This document shows positions 1 through 7,132 of a stretch of 64,000 nucleotides of DNA, one piece after another. Numbering within the stretch: position 1 is the stretch's first letter; every line of letters starts with the position of its first letter. Position numbers and translations under genes: made by a program. Location: positions 142,062 through 206,061 of the forward strand of contig JANQQF010000126.1 in assembly GCA_028285035.1 (NCBI GenBank), read 5' to 3'. The stretch comes from Phycisphaerae bacterium. Its GTDB lineage: Bacteria > Chloroflexota > Anaerolineae > 4572-78 > J111. Under the pieces are notes generated by a model, which did no database searches, was not told where the DNA came from, and worked only from the letters and a program-made list of their open reading frames with translations.

Positions 1-533
1 GCCTCTCCTGCTGTAGCCAGTCGCACAATGGCTGCTCCCGCAGCATCGCCCAAAAGCGAGGCACTCTCCGGTTCGGCAAAATTCAGACCCTGCGAGACAA
101 TTTCAGCACTAACAATCAAAATGGTTTTATATCGTTGGCTGACTAATAAAGTGGCAGCCAGCTCAAGCGCGACAATAAAGCTCAAACAGGTTGCGTGGAC
201 CGAGTAGCACGGTACACCACTCACATCGGGTCCCAAGGCCTGCTGTAGTAGCGGTCCCCCGTCAGGAATTGCCTGGTCCTGAGTGCCAGAGGCGTTGATA
301 ATGAGGTCAATGTCGTTAAGCCCCAGCCCAGCCACCGCCAAGGCTTCTTGAGTTGCCTGTGCGGCCATAAATGCTTGGCTCTCATCTTCGACCCAACGAC
401 GTTCTTTTACGCCGGTTTTCGCCTCAATCCAGCCGGTGGGTAAGTTGCATAAGCTTTCGACCTCTTGATTGGTAACGATGCGATTTGGTAGATAGCGACC
501 TAAGCCCACAATCTTGACTGGCAGGGGTGTCAT
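1..533 (-). CDS. 3-oxoacyl-ACP synthase III-like (KAS III / FabH family), C-terminus cut by window edge
   Basis: I translated the minus strand from the ATG at 533; the frame stays open to base 1, so about 177 N-terminal residues are visible. The start (VKIVGLGRYLPNRIVTNQE), the GWIEAKTGVKERRW stretch and the active-site segment HATCLSF (Cys near residue 115, as expected for KAS III) identify a condensing enzyme of the KAS III superfamily. Such enzymes join an acyl-CoA to malonyl-ACP or a second acyl-CoA. FabH, OleA-like and secondary-metabolite ketosynthases cannot be separated without the C-terminal His/Asn residues. Its ATG overlaps the stop of the upstream hydrolase gene (ATGA), so translation is probably coupled. 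It is the last visible gene of a tight operon that includes an HPr-kinase-like ATPase, which suggests specialised rather than housekeeping fatty acid synthesis. Confidence 0.85.
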   Translation of the reverse strand, partial: MTPLPVKIVGLGRYLPNRIVTNQEVESLCNLPTGWIEAKTGVKERRWVEDESQAFMAAQATQEALAVAGLGLNDIDLIINASGTQDQAIPDGGPLLQQALGPDVSGVPCYSVHATCLSFIVALELAATLLVSQRYKTILIVSAEIVSQGLNFAEPESASLLGDAAGAAIVRLATAGE

Positions 534-1390
534 AATTGACCCCTTGGGGATAAATTGTGGGTGTGTTGATATCGGGCATACGACTCTTGGCAGTGAGAAA
601 GAATAATTTGTAGATTTGGCTGGTGCTGATGGAGGTGATGCACTTTTCTCAGAGTAGCGCGAAAGGCTTTGGGGTCAGCCAAGATGAGCTTTGTAATCGA
701 ATGGGGCCAGCGCAATTCACGGTAAGCGGAGCTGGTCCAACAGACATCAGCCGCGAGAAAAACCAGTTCCTCGACATCAGTCTGGACAAATAAACCCATT
801 TGGCCAATTGCGTGTCCTGGTAGATCAACGGCCCAAACTGTTCTATCATTAAATACATCTATGCCTTGATCAAAGGGCGTAACATCAAATGGAATCGGCT
901 GGTATTGTGTGTCGGAAAGAGGGGTCATTCGATCTTCAAAATCAGCAGGCAACAACCCAGGCAAATATCCAGCCAGTACAGCCTTAAAGCCACGCCGATT
1001 CCGAACCGCTTCATACGCTGCTTCCAAAAAAATAAATCGAGCGTTGGGAAAGTCTCGTAGACCTCCGATGTGGTCGGCGTGAAAATGAGAAATGATAATG
1101 GTTTGGATATCCTCAGCTACAATACCGAGCGCCTCAAGTTGAGCTTGAGCTGTATCGCGTGCCTCGACAAAAACTGGGGTGATTTTAGCATACAGACTGG
1201 CTGGAAATTGGCTTGTTTCGCTATAGAAACGATAACTATAGCCGGTATCAAATAAAATGGGGCCAAGATCGGAATGCTCTAGTAGGGCAAAGCCCGCCGG
1301 AAAGGGGACTGATTGACGTTGTCCCCCTTTCATCACCACAAATTCGGGGTGGGTGCAGTAGCCTGCGTTCAATAAGGTCAGCTTAATCAT
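530..1390 (-). CDS. metallo-beta-lactamase-fold hydrolase (lactonase-like)
   Basis: 286 residues. The zinc motif HxHxDH is present as SHFHADHIGG near residues 101-110. Later metal ligands are plausible in the LPGHAIGQMG segment, the AADVCW segment and the ILSHCQE segment near the C-terminus. This layout is that of the MBL-fold family that includes N-acyl homoserine lactonases and related esterases; the substrate cannot be read from sequence. There is no signal peptide, so it is probably cytoplasmic. Its start overlaps the stop of the preceding FMN-fold gene by one base (TAATG), and its stop overlaps the start of the ketosynthase gene, so all three are co-translated. A lactone or thioester produced or consumed by the ketosynthase is a reasonable but unproven substrate. 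Confidence 0.85.
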   Translation of the reverse strand: MIKLTLLNAGYCTHPEFVVMKGGQRQSVPFPAGFALLEHSDLGPILFDTGYSYRFYSETSQFPASLYAKITPVFVEARDTAQAQLEALGIVAEDIQTIIISHFHADHIGGLRDFPNARFIFLEAAYEAVRNRRGFKAVLAGYLPGLLPADFEDRMTPLSDTQYQPIPFDVTPFDQGIDVFNDRTVWAVDLPGHAIGQMGLFVQTDVEELVFLAADVCWTSSAYRELRWPHSITKLILADPKAFRATLRKVHHLHQHQPNLQIILSHCQESYARYQHTHNLSPRGQL

Positions 1391-1944
1391 TAATCCGCAG
1401 ACTGTACAGGCAATCCGGTGGGCAAACCATCGATGCTGACTTGGTTCTTTTCACGCCGATATGCCTCCATTCCACCCTCACCTTTTGTCTCGGCATATTT
1501 TCGTAGCGTAGGCCGTTCGCCCTTAAATTCATAGAAGGGGACGGCAAAGCCACATGATGTTTGAACCGACTCGATATCGAGGACGATAATTTGGCGAGTA
1601 CCGGGGTAAAGTTCAAAATGGCTGGAATACTTTTCCCAATCTGTGGAATTCTTGTGGATAACTCGACCTTTTCCATACAAGCGTAGGATCATTGGCTCAG
1701 TTGTATAACTGCAAAACATCATCGTCATTCGCCCGTTTTCGGTCAGATGCGCGGCTGTTTCATTGCCGCTGCCGGTGAGATCGAGATAGGCCACTTGGGT
1801 GCTGCTCAAACAGCGAAAGGTGTCCATCCCTTTTGGGGAAAGGTTGACCCGACCCGTCTCAGGGGCGGTGGCGGTAAAATACATCTTTTGTTCCAACATG
1901 AATGCTGTTAATCGATCATCCAACTCATTATAAAATTTTGCCAT
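1390..1944 (-). CDS. pyridoxamine 5'-phosphate oxidase family protein (FMN-binding split barrel)
   Basis: 184 residues. The N-terminal half has the usual features of the PPOX/FMN-binding fold: LEQKMYFTATAPETGRVNLS, SPKGMDTFR, then YLDLTGSGNETAAHL and the MTMMFCSY strand. The family includes flavin- or F420-dependent reductases, heme-binding proteins and true PNPOx; this short form is usually annotated only by fold. A good ribosome binding site (GAGGAG, 6 nt before ATG) lies inside the last codons of the preceding DUF983 gene. It sits in the middle of the overlapping operon, so a redox step on the same small molecule as the flanking enzymes is possible. Function is otherwise unknown. Confidence 0.85.
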   Translation of the reverse strand: MAKFYNELDDRLTAFMLEQKMYFTATAPETGRVNLSPKGMDTFRCLSSTQVAYLDLTGSGNETAAHLTENGRMTMMFCSYTTEPMILRLYGKGRVIHKNSTDWEKYSSHFELYPGTRQIIVLDIESVQTSCGFAVPFYEFKGERPTLRKYAETKGEGGMEAYRREKNQVSIDGLPTGLPVQSAD

Positions 1945-1947
1945 TAG

Positions 1948-2361
1948 TTACTCCTCATCGTGACTGTGAAAAATTAGTAAATCAACCATTAGATACAATG
2001 CCTTGGCGTGACGAACAATCAACAAGGCGAAGATAAATGTTGGTAATAGGACGGCTGCCAATAAAAGTGGCGTTGATAATTGGTAGTTAAAAAAGAAAAA
2101 TAACAACAATCCAATACCTACGACAGCCGCTGGGCCATAATCAAAAGCCCATAAGGCCAACATATAATATCCCTCTTCCCGATCATACTCATACTTACAA
2201 TGTGGGCAGCCGGGCAGCGTTTGGAACCAATCGTTCAAACTACGCATCTCTCCGATTGGCTTGAATAGTGGGTGTAGCCCACAAACCGGACAACGCAGTC
2301 TCAAGCTACGCAGCAAATATGGAATAAGTTTACCTGATGTCTTTGAGGAACTACTCGTCAT
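1948..2361 (-). CDS. DUF983 family membrane protein
   Basis: 137 residues. Two CxxC-type pairs (RCPVCG near residue 24 and CPHCKYEYDREEGYY near residue 52) are followed by two strongly hydrophobic segments (residues about 70-90 and 97-115). This is the standard DUF983 architecture: a rubredoxin-like or zinc knuckle followed by a membrane hairpin. The biochemical role of the family is not established. The gene ends three bases before the ATG of the FMN-fold gene and starts 13 bases after the kinase-like gene, so it belongs to the same transcript. Confidence 0.85.
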   Translation of the reverse strand: MTSSSSKTSGKLIPYLLRSLRLRCPVCGLHPLFKPIGEMRSLNDWFQTLPGCPHCKYEYDREEGYYMLALWAFDYGPAAVVGIGLLLFFFFNYQLSTPLLLAAVLLPTFIFALLIVRHAKALYLMVDLLIFHSHDEE

Positions 2362-2374
2362 TACTTACTCTCAA

Positions 2375-3229
2375 TCACCCTGTCTTATCATTTTCAGTCA
2401 AGGTTTTTCTAATCCAAGCCGTTGCTTCATTGATGTCGCTGTATACCAAACTATAAGCTGGAATGCGTTTTACAAAAGATGTTGCGATTTCCTGACCACG
2501 GTCAGCAAAAGTAGTAAAGTTTATCACACGAGGTAACAAACGAAAAACCGCTCGCGCTTTGGAAAGTGGCTGTACTTGGAAAGTGGCTCTGGCTTCATAG
2601 CGGGGAAAGATCAGTAATCGCGCTGTGGTTGAGGCGATAACTGCGTTTGGGCGAAATGCCTCGGCATCGACCCACATTGCTCCATTGAAGTATTGGATGT
2701 TTTTGGTTTGAGCCTCATTTCCCCATCGTTTCCAAACAAATTCTGAGCCTGATTTTAGAACAATTGGGAATGGCAGGCCTTGAATGGTGGTATCGTCCGA
2801 CCCAATAGCAATCATCTCATCTGTCAAGAAATCAAAGCCTGAGCCGAGAAGCCAAGCGGCTAATGTTGATTTTCCGCTGTCCGACGCGGCACACAGGATT
2901 ACTCCCCGATCATCAAGGGCCACTCCCGCTGCGTGAAACACCAAGCGTTTGTTACAGGCAACGGTCAACTTGGCCATAATATCGTGAGTGATGTAAATGA
3001 ATACAAAAAATGTTTCTGGAGCGATATGTACCAACTGATCGTCACACCACACCTCCCATTGATTACTCGGAGCTTGAACTAGCCGATATTGAGCCACAAC
3101 CGAGACATCGGCCTTGGATTTTGCAAGGCAATGACGGAAATATTGTTCAAGCTGCTGTCGCAGGTTAGCATCATCACACCAAATTTGAACGATATTCTGA
3201 CAAAAGTGAATTTGGACGGGATTAGTCAT
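2375..3229 (-). CDS. HPr kinase/phosphorylase-like P-loop protein (HprK-related)
   Basis: 284 residues. A P-loop appears as CAASDSGKSTLAAWLL (residues about 115-130), preceded by LVFHAAGVALDD and followed by GFDFLTDEMIAI. This is the pattern of the C-terminal kinase domain of HprK and of the HprK-related proteins found beside peptide maturation clusters. The N-terminal DRTGG-type domain of true HprK is absent, and no HPr, PqqD-like or asparagine synthetase gene is nearby. The target could be the Tat-exported protein encoded just upstream, but that is inference. The ATG has no recognisable Shine-Dalgarno sequence and follows directly after a hairpin with a T-run, so expression may be set by read-through. 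Confidence 0.75.
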   Translation of the reverse strand: MTNPVQIHFCQNIVQIWCDDANLRQQLEQYFRHCLAKSKADVSVVAQYRLVQAPSNQWEVWCDDQLVHIAPETFFVFIYITHDIMAKLTVACNKRLVFHAAGVALDDRGVILCAASDSGKSTLAAWLLGSGFDFLTDEMIAIGSDDTTIQGLPFPIVLKSGSEFVWKRWGNEAQTKNIQYFNGAMWVDAEAFRPNAVIASTTARLLIFPRYEARATFQVQPLSKARAVFRLLPRVINFTTFADRGQEIATSFVKRIPAYSLVYSDINEATAWIRKTLTENDKTG

Positions 3230-3232
3230 TGT

Positions 3233-3282
3233 AATAAAAGAAAGCCCCCGTCCCTAGCGAATGGCACCAGAAATGGAGGCTT
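3233..3282 (-). terminator. possible internal terminator/attenuator between Tat-protein and HprK-like genes
   Basis: Read on the minus strand, AAGCCTCC (3282-3275) pairs with GGGGGCTT (3249-3242), with one G-U pair, and is followed by TCTTTTATTA. The stem is short with a long loop, so it would be leaky. It would make the upstream Tat-protein message more abundant than the downstream enzyme genes. Confidence 0.4.
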
Positions 3283-3300
3283 GATAGCAGCTCGATAAGA

Positions 3301-4020
3301 TTATCTGCGCTTTCTCAAATAAGAAGTCTTAACCGAATCCCCATAACAGCCGGGACCAACATAGTAGCCTGGGAAAAGGGAGCCGCCACCTGCAAGCGGA
3401 ATTGTTGAGGGAAAGGTGGTGGAAATATAAAATGGCCATAATCCTGTGCTGAATAGAGGCAATACAATCTCAATTTTTACCTTATTCTTCTTGATTTTAA
3501 CTTTGGACACATAGTAAGAGAATGCGCCCAAATCTGCCCCTGATATGACAAAGGCCCAAATATCAGTATCATCTTTTAGCTTCGCACTGCTACCATACCC
3601 TGGAAGACTAAAAAATTTATACGTAATCTTGATTTTGATCCCAATAACCCCCCAGGGTGACTTGATAACTTTGTACTTTCGTTTGATCTTCAACCAGGGG
3701 CGATCAAAAATCCAGTCATAGCCATAGTCAGTTGTGGAACTGACCGAGGTTCCATTCTCGGCAACAACGATCCACCCATCCTGAATGGCATATTGAATAT
3801 TGCTCGCATCTGTCCCTTCAATTTCAAACGCTTCGATTTCGTTGGTAAAGGGATATTGAGCGGGTGAAGTTTGAGCAAAGGCAGGCAGGGACCCTACTTC
3901 AAGGATCGGTGTTTCCCATTGATCTGGTAGCGTGGCCAAGGTCGTTGCGCCGCCTGTTGCCAAAATAGCTTTTAGAGCATCTCGACGGGAAAATAATTTG
4001 TTATCCTGTGGTGAATCCAT
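3301..4020 (-). CDS. twin-arginine signal protein of unknown function with WETP...LPAFAQTS motif
   Basis: 239 residues with a strong ribosome binding site (AAGGAG) before ATG 4020. The N-terminus has a Tat-type SRRDALKAIL (Arg 12 and 13), then the segment WETPILEVGSLPAFAQTS around residues 35-52. That segment contains an AxA-like cleavage site (AFA before Q) and resembles a conserved W-x-x-P-...-LPA-A-QTS stretch I recall from other small Tat proteins; this is memory, not a search. The rest is rich in Lys, Ile, Tyr and Gly and is predicted to be beta-stranded, with repeated IKIKITYK/KVKIKKNKVKIEI strands, ending in a basic YLRKRR tail. No known domain was recognised. It is the first gene of the kinase/DUF983/PPOX/MBL/ketosynthase operon. 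Confidence 0.75.
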   Translation of the reverse strand: MDSPQDNKLFSRRDALKAILATGGATTLATLPDQWETPILEVGSLPAFAQTSPAQYPFTNEIEAFEIEGTDASNIQYAIQDGWIVVAENGTSVSSTTDYGYDWIFDRPWLKIKRKYKVIKSPWGVIGIKIKITYKFFSLPGYGSSAKLKDDTDIWAFVISGADLGAFSYYVSKVKIKKNKVKIEIVLPLFSTGLWPFYISTTFPSTIPLAGGGSLFPGYYVGPGCYGDSVKTSYLRKRR

Positions 4021-4172
4021 GATGTCTCCTTTGCATCAAAAAATTAGTTGTTTGGGTTTATGGGGTTGAGTTAAGTGAGGGATGCGTGGCAAAAGTGGCA
4101 GAATTTTTTAACAACCCGCTCACGTAGTATAGTGGGGTTTCTTAACAGTGTCAATGCTTTTTGAGAAATCAT

Positions 4173-5936
4173 ATGCATCGCATTCCTTATTTACGTTGGA
4201 GCTTACTTACGATATGCTTGATCATGCTTTGCTATGGGACAGTCTTGTCACTCCTCCCACAGTCCATTTTTTGGTCCATCGATGAAGGGGCCAAATATGT
4301 TCAGATGCATACCCTGCTCAATGAGGGACAAATACCCTACCTTGGGCAACGCCTTGATCCCGACTATCATTTCTACCCCCAAACGCAAGTCTTTCCGCAA
4401 CCTCAACCCGATAGCTCCCCTGAGTTTCACTGGGCAATCTGGTTTCCCCTTCTTTCCATAGCCCCCTATCAACTGTTTGGTGTGACAGGTATTTATCTCA
4501 TCCCCTTGCTGAGTGGAATCGGCATTGCAATTATGAGTGGTTGGTTAGTTCATCACTCGATGCCCAAACTGGCCCCAATCACGATATTGATTGTAGCCTT
4601 GGCCAGCCCCATCTTTTTTTACAGTGTGCTCTTTTGGGAACATACCTTGGCGGTCTTACTCGGATTGGGTTCCTTAGCTGTTGCCAGCAAACTTCAAAAT
4701 GTTCAATCAATACCAACCCTTTTAATCAAAATCATAACAATTTGTGGCTTTTTAATCGCAGCCATACTGCTGCGCTTCGAAATGATTATTTTCGCGTTTG
4801 CCCTAATCCTGGCGGCAGGCATAGCCGCAGTGTGGCATATTCCGTCTATTTCGAATCGAGTTCGGCAATCGGGATGCAAACTGATAGTTTGTGGGGCTAT
4901 CATTTTATTCTTATTATTTTTTTGCTTGGTTACCATTCCAACAGATCAATTGGTTGAAACGAATTTGATCAATCCCCGTTATGGTCTGTTGATAGAAACG
5001 GGGCAACGATATGCTACTAATCTCGATTTTTGGCGTGCATTGCCCCAACATGTTCAAGCCGTTTGGATTAATGCGCAAGGTAAAATTGGGGCTGATGTTC
5101 CGTCTGGTGTAATGTGGCTAGGCTCGTTGAGTTTGCTTATCAGTATCTTTGCGGCTTGGGGTAGCCCATCAAACCGTGGCTGGGCTATCACCCTGAGTGG
5201 CCTGCTGATGGGCGCTATCAGTTTCTACACCCTACTGCTTCCTGAGCGTTATGGCACCCTTCACAGTTTTTTTCTCCCCACCCCATACCTGATTTTTGTG
5301 CTCTCAATCGTTCCCTATCTTTTTCATACCAAACGGTTCTCAACCACGATGCTTGGCCTGACCACACTTGGTTATTTGATTTTTGGCAGCCTTGGTGTCG
5401 CGCTTCGACAAGCGGGTATTCTGGCGAACTTGGAGTGGGGCACGCGCTATTTATTGCTGCTCTATCCGATTGCTACCGTTTGCACCATAATTGGCATCGG
5501 TCATCTCTACTACCATTTGACGACTCGTTGGCAAAAGTATGCGATCGGCTTTGTTTGTGGAGGATTATGTTTGTTGGGTGTTGGTTTTGAATTTCGTGGG
5601 CTACAGGAGGTGTATCAAACCAAGCTCAACTTCCAGCCTTACGCCCAAGCCTTTGAGGTCGTTGATCAGCCCCTCGTCACCGATCTCGTCTGGTTTCCTG
5701 CCCGCCTCGCTACCCACTTTGTCGAGCAGGAGATCTACACCTTGCCCCAGCAACAGGAGTTACATCACTGGCTAAGTCAGGTCGAGGGACAAACCAACGC
5801 CTTCGTCTACGCTGGCTTCTTTCATCTCGATCCTAACTTTCTGGCGATCTCGCCTGTGCCAATTGAGGCCAAAGGTAGCGAGCAAGTGTATGGGATTACG
5901 TTTACGTTGTATGAGATTGGGGGGGATGGGGAGTAG
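4173..5936 (+). CDS. GT-C type membrane glycosyltransferase-like protein
   Basis: About 587 residues with ten or more hydrophobic segments. The first loop after the N-terminal membrane helix carries an acidic pair (SIDEGAKYVQ), as in ArnT/PMT-type GT-C enzymes that use polyprenyl-phosphate sugars, and the C-terminus is a short soluble tail. Substrate and acceptor are unknown. The reading frame could also begin at a TTG at 4161, but the ATG at 4173 is preceded by TGAG at a workable distance and is preferred. It is divergent from the Tat-protein gene, with about 150 nt between them that may hold both promoters. Confidence 0.75.
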   Translation: MHRIPYLRWSLLTICLIMLCYGTVLSLLPQSIFWSIDEGAKYVQMHTLLNEGQIPYLGQRLDPDYHFYPQTQVFPQPQPDSSPEFHWAIWFPLLSIAPYQLFGVTGIYLIPLLSGIGIAIMSGWLVHHSMPKLAPITILIVALASPIFFYSVLFWEHTLAVLLGLGSLAVASKLQNVQSIPTLLIKIITICGFLIAAILLRFEMIIFAFALILAAGIAAVWHIPSISNRVRQSGCKLIVCGAIILFLLFFCLVTIPTDQLVETNLINPRYGLLIETGQRYATNLDFWRALPQHVQAVWINAQGKIGADVPSGVMWLGSLSLLISIFAAWGSPSNRGWAITLSGLLMGAISFYTLLLPERYGTLHSFFLPTPYLIFVLSIVPYLFHTKRFSTTMLGLTTLGYLIFGSLGVALRQAGILANLEWGTRYLLLLYPIATVCTIIGIGHLYYHLTTRWQKYAIGFVCGGLCLLGVGFEFRGLQEVYQTKLNFQPYAQAFEVVDQPLVTDLVWFPARLATHFVEQEIYTLPQQQELHHWLSQVEGQTNAFVYAGFFHLDPNFLAISPVPIEAKGSEQVYGITFTLYEIGGDGE

Positions 5937-5956
5937 CTACAAAAAATCGATGTGAT

Positions 5957-6247
5957 TTAAGCGGGGAGCTTGGATGGGATTTTCTTTTTCATTGCTTCGA
6001 CAAAGGCCTGACTATCTTTGATTGATTGGTCAATTTCTTGCGGATTATCGAAATAGTAAGCCAACGCCGCATAAATTTCTGCTAATGACAAATCATAATC
6101 CGTCGCAATCTCGTCCGCACTCAACCCCATCCACTCGTGCCAAATGACAATATTTTGCACGGTAATCCGCCGACCCGCTATGCGCGGCTTTCCGCTAACG
6201 ACGCCGGGGGTTATTTCGATGTAACGGTCTAATGGTTGAGTGGTCAT
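5957..6247 (-). CDS. DUF433 domain protein (antitoxin-like)
   Basis: 96 residues. The sequence YIEITPGVVSGKPRIAGRRITVQNIV followed by GLSADEIATDYDLSLAEIYAALAYYFDN is the typical DUF433 fold, a helix-turn-helix-like domain often found as the partner of DUF5615 PIN-like toxins. No such partner follows: the next bases downstream are the end of the convergent glycosyltransferase gene. It therefore looks like an orphan antitoxin-type regulator. The gene is convergent with its neighbour, with 20 bases between stops. Confidence 0.85.
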   Translation of the reverse strand: MTTQPLDRYIEITPGVVSGKPRIAGRRITVQNIVIWHEWMGLSADEIATDYDLSLAEIYAALAYYFDNPQEIDQSIKDSQAFVEAMKKKIPSKLPA

Positions 6248-6412
6248 TTTTTCCAGTCCAATTCTAAAATTTCAGTTTGATCTAGTTTATTATACTCGAT
6301 TTTTTTGTTTGTCGGAAGAGAGTTTGAATAATAGTGATTTATGAGATAATAATATGGGAGATGCGAGTAGGGGTGTATCACATACAACTAAAACACACAC
6401 AATAGCTTTAAT

Positions 6413-6583
6413 TCACGGTTTTATCTGTGCTAGGCTTATCGTTAATTGTCTTTGAGAATTATAGGCATCATGTTCTGGTATTATGCAGTATTTTTCGTCT
6501 TCCATTTTAATGCTCTCCTTATAATCTTGAATATCTTTAACTAACTCGATAAAGTTATTGTAAGCAGCATCGATAGGCTCCAT
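6413..6583 (-). CDS. small hypothetical protein (56 aa)
   Basis: I read this ORF directly from the sequence. GGAGG lies exactly 7 bases before ATG 6583, and the frame stays open for 56 residues to TGA at 6413. The product begins MEPIDAAYNNFIELVKDIQD and contains an acidic/lysine-rich helix-like N-terminal half. No family was recognised. It lies alone in the 500-base gap between the DUF433 gene and the virulence-factor-family gene. The strong ribosome binding site is the main argument that it is real; homologues would be needed for certainty. Confidence 0.5.
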   Translation of the reverse strand: MEPIDAAYNNFIELVKDIQDYKESIKMEDEKYCIIPEHDAYNSQRQLTISLAQIKP

Positions 6584-6753
6584 TGACCAACCTCCATTTC
6601 ATTTTGTGACTAATTGTAGGTCTTTATGATAGCATATTTTCTGTAAAAAATGGGTAGTAGTTCACTATTGACTCATTTTTGAGTATTAATCAAACTACTA
6701 CTCGCTTTATTGGCATAGTTTATTTATTTGTCACCAGCAAATTATATCTCTCT

Positions 6754-7053
6754 CTACTTCTTCCCCCCGTTCTTCACCAAAGCCTTGACCACCTCACGAG
6801 AGTATGTCTCATCCAATTCAGCGACGAGGGCCTCGGCGACGGCTTCGGGGTCACCATCCCGCTCTTCCCAATCGGAGCGACGCCACTCCTCTAGATAAGC
6901 ATCGGTGCCAGTTGCGCCGGATTGCATCGCAGCCTGATCGATGGCCTTCTCGAAGCGCTCGGGCAGGGGCCGAGATACCTTTTTGCGGCCTTGTTTTACC
7001 TTCACCTGTGCAGGAATATCCCGCCAGAAAATAATTTGAAATTGTGTTGCCAT
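6754..7053 (-). CDS. Virulence-factor family (CvfC-like domain) small protein
   Basis: 99 residues. The segment FQIIFWRDIPAQVKVKQG, then RPLPERFEKAIDQAAM and GTDAYLEEWRRS, match what I know of the small Virulence_fact Pfam domain, widespread in bacteria and named after S. aureus CvfC. No biochemical role is firmly established. A longer frame begins at TTG 7065, but that TTG lies within the Shine-Dalgarno sequence (GGAGAA) of the ATG at 7053, so the ATG is the start. The gene follows the PrpD-family gene on the same strand after an 80-base spacer containing low-complexity repeats. Confidence 0.75.
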   Translation of the reverse strand: MATQFQIIFWRDIPAQVKVKQGRKKVSRPLPERFEKAIDQAAMQSGATGTDAYLEEWRRSDWEERDGDPEAVAEALVAELDETYSREVVKALVKNGGKK

Positions 7054-7132
7054 TTTGTTCTCCAATATTTAGTGTTTAGTGTTAGGTGATGAGTGGATAG
7101 GGTTTTGTGAAGAATTCACTATTCACAATTAT

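Noticed and set aside
5957..6583. Complete toxin-antitoxin pair (DUF433 plus small ORF)
   Set aside because: The small ORF lies upstream with a 165-base gap and shows no toxin features, so a pair cannot be claimed.
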